A stretch of 28,466 nucleotides of DNA, taken from the NCBI GenBank assembly GCA_002298605.1, contig DBKS01000011.1, positions 24,305 through 52,770 of the forward strand, given 5' to 3'. The notes under the pieces were generated by a model, which was not told the origin of the DNA, made no database searches, and saw nothing but the letters and a program-made list of their open reading frames with translations. Source of the DNA: Bifidobacterium sp. UBA744. GTDB taxonomy: Bacteria; Actinomycetota; Actinomycetes; Actinomycetales; Bifidobacteriaceae. Positions within the stretch are counted from its first letter, which is position 1; the number at the start of each line of letters is the position of its first letter. A program made the translations under genes and the position numbers. This document shows positions 24,713 to 28,466 of this stretch, one piece after another.

Positions 24713-26638
24713 TCAGCGAATCCGCAGCTCGCAGCTTTCTTGGAAATCGACGGTGACCCGCCATATGCGCGCGCCCCAGTTGCGGCGCAGCTGGTCGTCT
24801 TCCAAAGGCACTGATTCCACCACCCACCTTACGGGGACGCCATCCGCATACAATGCGACGCGGGCACCGCCGACGGCGAGCGCGCCCGGCTCCCCCGGTA
24901 ACGGTTCCGGACGATACGCCATGATCCAATGCATGCGTGCCCGGTCATACCGCCCCTGCGCATCGTCGCGGACCACCAGCTCATGAGCGCCCCTGTCCAG
25001 GCGAATCGACCGCGAATACCGCCGCAGGCGTGCGGCCCGGGGCCATGCATGCGTCAAATCGGCCGCCACTGTTCCGATCGCAACGCCGGCATTGTCGCCA
25101 GCGGCCGACCCACCACCGTCGATCCCATCGTCAACCCCGACGACTCGCACATTGCCGGCACGGCATTCGGCCGACGCCCCCTGCATCACCCCATCGAAAT
25201 CAGGCAGATTATGCCAACTTGACTGCATGGTCCAAATATCGTAGCGTTCCGGCGAAAACGTCTTGCGCGTATAGGTACCCACGCCCAAGTCGATCAACAC
25301 CGGTTGCCCGTCGCGGTACACAATCACATTGCCGGTGTCATTATGACTGTGACTGGCACCATTGCATCCCGCCTTCACCGCCACGTCGAGCCGATCGTCA
25401 CGCAGCACCGCAACACCAGTGCTGGGGAACCATCCCTCCGGCAGGCGCCGACCGTTCTTCCCGCTGTCCGGACGCCGCTCCAGAGCAATGCGCCGCATGG
25501 CCGAGGCCTCCTGCGCCTCCCACAGCTGGTACATCACGTTTGTGCGCGCAGTAAGTCCCGTCGCATCAGCTTCGTCCAGCGAGCGCCACCAATCCGAAGC
25601 CGCGTATGAGGTCATCGCCCCATCACCCACGGCACGTGCATAGCGATATTCGCGAACGCCCATCCGCCCGAGCCGCGGCGCGCAATCCGAAAAATTGAAG
25701 CACCATCCGCCTCGCGCCAGCATCTTCAACGCGTACGTGCACATATTGACGATCTTCGGTTCATGACGCAGCGGTTCGAAGACCTCGGGCGCAACGCCAT
25801 CCAATATGGTCAGGCAACCGCTCAGGCATACCGCGGCCTCATGCCAGTAGCCGGCGCCTTCCACACATCCGCCGTCATCGCCATAGTCCTTCAGGAAGCA
25901 GTCAAGGCTGCGGCAGGCCTTGGCGATCGCGGCAAGCTGCGTCCGCTCATCGCAGTCGGCGGCATCAGACATCAGAACCGTCGCCAAAACGTTCTGCGTG
26001 CACCAGGCGGTCCAATTGCACATCGGCTCGTCGCCATCGCCCATCCACCAAAAATGATCGTTGAGATACGGTTGGATAATGCGCTCCCGCAACCGCTGCC
26101 GTACAATGGCGCGCACCGCGGCCGGCAGACGATCCCCGCACGCATACAGGATCGAAGCGAGCTGCGCCCCGGTTTCGCAGGCGAACAAATCCAGCACCGG
26201 GCGTTGCATATCCGGCCACGGTAATTGGGGCGCGTCACGTACGTAATTGTTATGCGCCGGCAGCTGCCATGCCATCTGCTCGCAGACCAGCATCACACCG
26301 TCAATCAGATCGGTGAGCAGCGCGGTGTCGTCGGGATGCAGGCACCACGCCACCGTCTCATCGCCAAGTCGCCTGCGCAGCGCGCCATATTTGCTCTCAT
26401 AGCCCGCCCGGTTGCCATCCACGAAAAAGCGCACCCAATCACTGGCCAGCAACTGTGGCCAGGGCTGGCCGGCATACCGGGCGGCACGATCAACATACCG
26501 ACGACGCACCTTCCCAGGCAGATTCCGCCAGATTTCCCGGTCCCGCACGCATGGCCCCGGGACAAACCATCCCATCGTCGCCGTCTCTTTCCGATCGCGC
26601 CGCCCCGCGCGCAGCAGCTTCGCCCGCTCAACGAACAT
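24713..26638 (-). CDS. Heparinase II/III-like polysaccharide lyase family protein
   Basis: A 641-residue protein with the two-part layout of heparinase II/III-like enzymes. An alpha-helical toroid fills the first half (WPDMQRPVLDLFACETGAQLASI, CNWTAWCTQNVL, CVEGAGYWHEAA). A beta-sandwich half begins near residue 400, with the characteristic NGASHSHNDTGNVIVYRDGQPVLIDLGVGTY segment. The His pair and Asn there resemble the active site of this superfamily. Lyases of this type cleave uronic-acid glycans, although many members are uncharacterised. No signal peptide is present, so it would act on imported oligosaccharides. No transporter or unsaturated glucuronyl hydrolase is nearby. The second of two tandem ATGs (26638) is better spaced from GGGAGG. 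Confidence 0.82.
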   Translation of the reverse strand: MFVERAKLLRAGRRDRKETATMGWFVPGPCVRDREIWRNLPGKVRRRYVDRAARYAGQPWPQLLASDWVRFFVDGNRAGYESKYGALRRRLGDETVAWCLHPDDTALLTDLIDGVMLVCEQMAWQLPAHNNYVRDAPQLPWPDMQRPVLDLFACETGAQLASILYACGDRLPAAVRAIVRQRLRERIIQPYLNDHFWWMGDGDEPMCNWTAWCTQNVLATVLMSDAADCDERTQLAAIAKACRSLDCFLKDYGDDGGCVEGAGYWHEAAVCLSGCLTILDGVAPEVFEPLRHEPKIVNMCTYALKMLARGGWCFNFSDCAPRLGRMGVREYRYARAVGDGAMTSYAASDWWRSLDEADATGLTARTNVMYQLWEAQEASAMRRIALERRPDSGKNGRRLPEGWFPSTGVAVLRDDRLDVAVKAGCNGASHSHNDTGNVIVYRDGQPVLIDLGVGTYTRKTFSPERYDIWTMQSSWHNLPDFDGVMQGASAECRAGNVRVVGVDDGIDGGGSAAGDNAGVAIGTVAADLTHAWPRAARLRRYSRSIRLDRGAHELVVRDDAQGRYDRARMHWIMAYRPEPLPGEPGALAVGGARVALYADGVPVRWVVESVPLEDDQLRRNWGARIWRVTVDFQESCELRIR

Positions 26639-26691
26639 CATTGTCCTCCCGGCTCCTCATCAAGTCCGAACCACCAGTGTACGCCCTGTTT

Positions 26692-26697
26692 TACTAT
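26692..26697 (+). promoter_or_regulatory. -10 element of the DUF4235-like gene (leaderless)
   Basis: TACTAT ends 7 nt before the ATG at 26705. No ribosome site is present and the -35 is weak. This placement favours 26705 over the ATG at 26696, which overlaps the element. Confidence 0.45.
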
Positions 26698-26704
26698 GGA
26701 TTCC

Positions 26705-27064
26705 ATGACCGATTATCGTTCCGACGGCGCCCCATCCACCGCCGACCGCATTGTCGCCGGTTTGGGCACTGTCAACGCAAAGGTGGACGAGATGCGAAGC
26801 AATATGGAGCAGGACCCCGATTCCATGGGAGACAAGATCCTGAAGGCTGCGCTGCCTTCGATTGCCGGGCTGGTCGCCGGCAAGCTGTTTCAGCTGATAT
26901 GGGATCACGGCACGGCCAAACACAGTCGCAACGGCAATGACAACAGCTTCATGATGAGCGTGCTGTTCGCGGGCTTGTCCGCAGCAGTCGGGGCGGTTGT
27001 CGCGCAATTGTCCGGCCGGGGCTCACAGGCCCTGGTCGATCGGCGCCACGCCAAACGCCGCTGA
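26705..27064 (+). CDS. Small DUF4235-like membrane protein
   Basis: A 119-residue protein. The first 45 residues are polar and look helical. Two hydrophobic segments follow: ILKAALPSIAGLVAGKLFQLIW and a second, SFMMSVLFAGLSAAVGAVVAQLS, and the tail is basic (RGSQALVDRRHAKRR). This two-helix layout with a conserved GKxxxxxW-type motif and arginine-rich end matches the actinobacterial DUF4235 family, whose function is unknown. I place the start at 26705 because the upstream in-frame ATG (26696) lies within a -10-like TACTAT. It diverges from the heparinase-like gene. Confidence 0.7.
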   Translation: MTDYRSDGAPSTADRIVAGLGTVNAKVDEMRSNMEQDPDSMGDKILKAALPSIAGLVAGKLFQLIWDHGTAKHSRNGNDNSFMMSVLFAGLSAAVGAVVAQLSGRGSQALVDRRHAKRR

Positions 27065-27143
27065 CATATCACCGAGCATTATCGCCGAGCATCCAGAGGA
27101 CCGGCTTGTTCGTCCCGCCATCTTCGGCAGACGGGCATTGCGC

Positions 27144-27171
27144 TTGTGCACCGGATGATTTCTTCTACCAT
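27144..27171 (+). promoter_or_regulatory. Nitroreductase promoter (leaderless)
   Basis: TTGTGC (27144-27149) and TACCAT (27166-27171) with a 16-bp spacer. The -10 ends 6 nt before the ATG at 27178 and there is no Shine-Dalgarno. Confidence 0.5.
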
Positions 27172-27177
27172 GGCAGT

Positions 27178-27963
27178 ATGACTACTGTTGCTAATCCCAC
27201 TATTGACATTCTGCTATCCCGTCGTTCAATCCGCGCGTTCCAACCTGACGCCATCGACGAGGATACCGTTGAGACCTTGGAAACCGTTGCGCAGCACGCG
27301 GCATCCAGCCAATACCTCAATGACTGGTCGGCGATCCGCATCAAAGACCAGTCGCTGAAGAATCTCATGTCACATATCGGCAATCAGGCGTATATCGCCG
27401 ACGCCCCCCTGCTGTATCTGTTTGTGGCCGACGAGCATCGCAATGCGCTGATCGCCCAGTCAAAGGGCGTTTCCACCGATCCGGACGTCTATGGCCTGGC
27501 GACGAGCTACCGCTTCACTCAAGCGCAGAACGATGCCGTTCTCGCATTGCATGCCATGGAAACCGCGGCATATTCGCTGGGGCTGGGTTGCGTGATTCTC
27601 GGGTCGCTGCTGAACGATGTGGACACATTGATCGAAGCGTTGCAGCTGCCGCAATACACCTACCCCGTCCTGGGCCTGGCCATCGGCAAACCCGCGCAGG
27701 AACCGATGCTCAAACCACGCATGCCACGTTCGCTGCAGTTTTTCGATAACGAATATCCGACTGATGAGACATCGATTCACAGCCTGAACGACGATATCGC
27801 CGACTTCGACGCCACCGTGCACACCTATTATGATCTGCGGCACGCCGACCGCCCGGTTGACGCGTTCAGCGATCAGGTGGCGCATCTTGCGCTGCAGCAG
27901 ACGGATGAGTCGCATCAGGTAATGCCGCATGCGGAAGCCCAGGGATTCAGGCTGAACCGCTGA
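27178..27963 (+). CDS. Nitroreductase family flavoprotein (NfsA/FRP-like)
   Basis: A 261-residue FMN-dependent oxidoreductase. The N-terminal LLSRRSIRAFQPDAIDEDTVETLETVAQHAASSQYLNDWSAIRI carries the RRSxR FMN-phosphate motif and the SSxxxxW segment of the NfsA/FRP branch. ALHAMETAAYSLGLGCVILGSL holds the second flavin contact and dimer helix, and YPVLGLAIGKP closes the core. These enzymes reduce nitroaromatics, quinones or FMN with NAD(P)H. A long helical C-terminus fits the branch. The start is set by a leaderless promoter; the longer frame upstream has no ribosome site. It stands alone, with an inverted-repeat region downstream. Confidence 0.9.
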   Translation: MTTVANPTIDILLSRRSIRAFQPDAIDEDTVETLETVAQHAASSQYLNDWSAIRIKDQSLKNLMSHIGNQAYIADAPLLYLFVADEHRNALIAQSKGVSTDPDVYGLATSYRFTQAQNDAVLALHAMETAAYSLGLGCVILGSLLNDVDTLIEALQLPQYTYPVLGLAIGKPAQEPMLKPRMPRSLQFFDNEYPTDETSIHSLNDDIADFDATVHTYYDLRHADRPVDAFSDQVAHLALQQTDESHQVMPHAEAQGFRLNR

Positions 27964-27990
27964 TGGCAGGAAAACGAAAAAGGAGATAAA

Positions 27991-28100
27991 CGAACAGGGG
28001 ATTCGCCTTTATATTCGCCGCATGTTCGATCATCGAATCCGAAGTGTTTCAATCCGGCAATCGGCGGAGCGGTTCATATATAAGGGGAATCCCCTGTTCG
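27991..28100. repeat. 110-bp element bounded by imperfect 23-bp inverted repeats
   Basis: CGAACAGGGGATTC (27991-28004) is repeated inverted as GAATCCCCTGTTCG (28087-28100). The match continues inward for about nine more bases (GCCTTTATAT against the complement of ATATAAGGGG) with one mismatch and one bulge. Inside lie TTCGATCATCGAA and a CGCCG/CGGCG pair. It sits between the convergent nitroreductase and CxxC genes. It may be a MITE-like element or a large bidirectional terminator. No target duplication is visible. Confidence 0.7.
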
Positions 28101-28149
28101 GTTCTGCACCGCCCAAGTCCTACGGTGCCCAAGTACGCAACGACGACGT

Positions 28150-28404
28150 TCAACGGCGACGAGGCTTATAGCCCTTTTTGCGACTATGCGGCTTGAGCTG
28201 CTGGTTCAGCGGCACATAGGTATGCGCGTTCGCCGGATCGTGACTCGTCAAATGCCAGGTCCCGCAATACTGGCACCGATACACCCAAAGATCCACGCCA
28301 CGCTCGACCAGACTCTGATCGGCGGCTCGCTGGGCCTGCATTTGGTCGTGATACATGATCTTATTCGATGCAGTGCAGCGTTTGGGAGTGAAAAAATGTG
28401 CCAT
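28150..28404 (-). CDS. Small CxxC protein of unknown function
   Basis: An 84-residue basic protein. Residues 9-35 (KRCTASNKIMYHDQMQAQRAA) form a probable helix, and VYRCQYCGTWHLTS (42-55) holds Cys44 and Cys47 followed by the WHLT motif common in small zinc-binding-like proteins of actinobacteria and their phages. The tail is Lys/Arg rich (KKGYKPRRR). Only one CxxC is present, so metal binding would need Cys10, His residues or a dimer. GGAG stands about 7 nt before the ATG. It converges on the nitroreductase gene. Function unknown, possibly nucleic-acid binding. Confidence 0.75.
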   Translation of the reverse strand: MAHFFTPKRCTASNKIMYHDQMQAQRAADQSLVERGVDLWVYRCQYCGTWHLTSHDPANAHTYVPLNQQLKPHSRKKGYKPRRR

Positions 28405-28466
28405 AGTGGCTCCAACAGTAGTCCGTATTGCCGAGTTATGCGGCTGTGTTGTTGTTGGTGTCGTTG

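Noticed and set aside
28022..28171. Short plus-strand frame starting inside the 110-bp inverted-repeat element
   Set aside because: It has no well-spaced ribosome site, crosses the repeat arm and runs antisense into the CxxC gene; a chance frame is more likely.

Overview
The window is a high-GC actinobacterial chromosome segment, most likely from Bifidobacterium or a close relative in the Bifidobacteriaceae. Support for this comes from the GC-rich codon use, a dnaK-grpE-dnaJ-hspR operon with HspR-type (HAIR) operators, the actinobacterial block pmt / rsmI / metG / tatD, an LPXTG-like 'MAKTG' cell-wall anchor, and many start codons placed directly after a -10 hexamer (leaderless style). Species cannot be told from the sequence alone. 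I saw no phage, transposase, CRISPR array or rRNA gene.

Layout. (1) 1-6836, all on the minus strand: the 5' part of a GH51 alpha-L-arabinofuranosidase running off the left edge, an HD-domain protein translationally coupled to a MATE exporter, a class II glutamine amidotransferase, and a Kup potassium transporter with a long low-complexity N-terminus. The arabinofuranosidase and the MATE exporter carry very similar palindromic operators and may share a repressor. (2) 7016-14544, a housekeeping block: tatD(+), about 640 bp without a convincing gene but with a candidate small RNA or metG 3' region, metG(-), an inserted pair of accessory genes (AbiEi-antitoxin-like and variant-leucine-repeat, +), rsmI(-) and pmt(+). 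In Mycobacterium tuberculosis the same genes are neighbours and are followed by rpfB, ksgA and ispE, which do not follow tatD here. (3) 14545-16800: a structured, repeat-bearing intergenic region, a DedA membrane protein, tRNA-Ala(CGC) with its terminator, a small repeat cluster and a 3-hydroxyacyl-CoA dehydrogenase-like gene.

(4) 16895-22250, minus strand: a HAD phosphatase, then the heat-shock operon read dnaK -> grpE -> dnaJ -> hspR, preceded by two HAIR operators. This is an autoregulated stress circuit: HspR binds HAIR and represses the chaperone operon that encodes it. (5) 22399-28404: a secreted PhoA-type alkaline phosphatase predicted to be wall-anchored (with a possible Pho box), a heparinase II/III-like protein without a signal peptide, a small DUF4235-like membrane protein, a nitroreductase, a long imperfect inverted repeat between convergent genes, and a small CxxC protein.

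Most genes are ordinary. The points most worth a second look are the shared operator near the left edge, the three-copy alternating repeat at the 3' end of pmt, the candidate pyrimidine-rich small RNA after metG, the DnaA-box cluster in front of the AbiEi-like/LRV pair, the hairpins around the grpE-dnaJ junction, and the 110-bp inverted-repeat element at 27991-28100.
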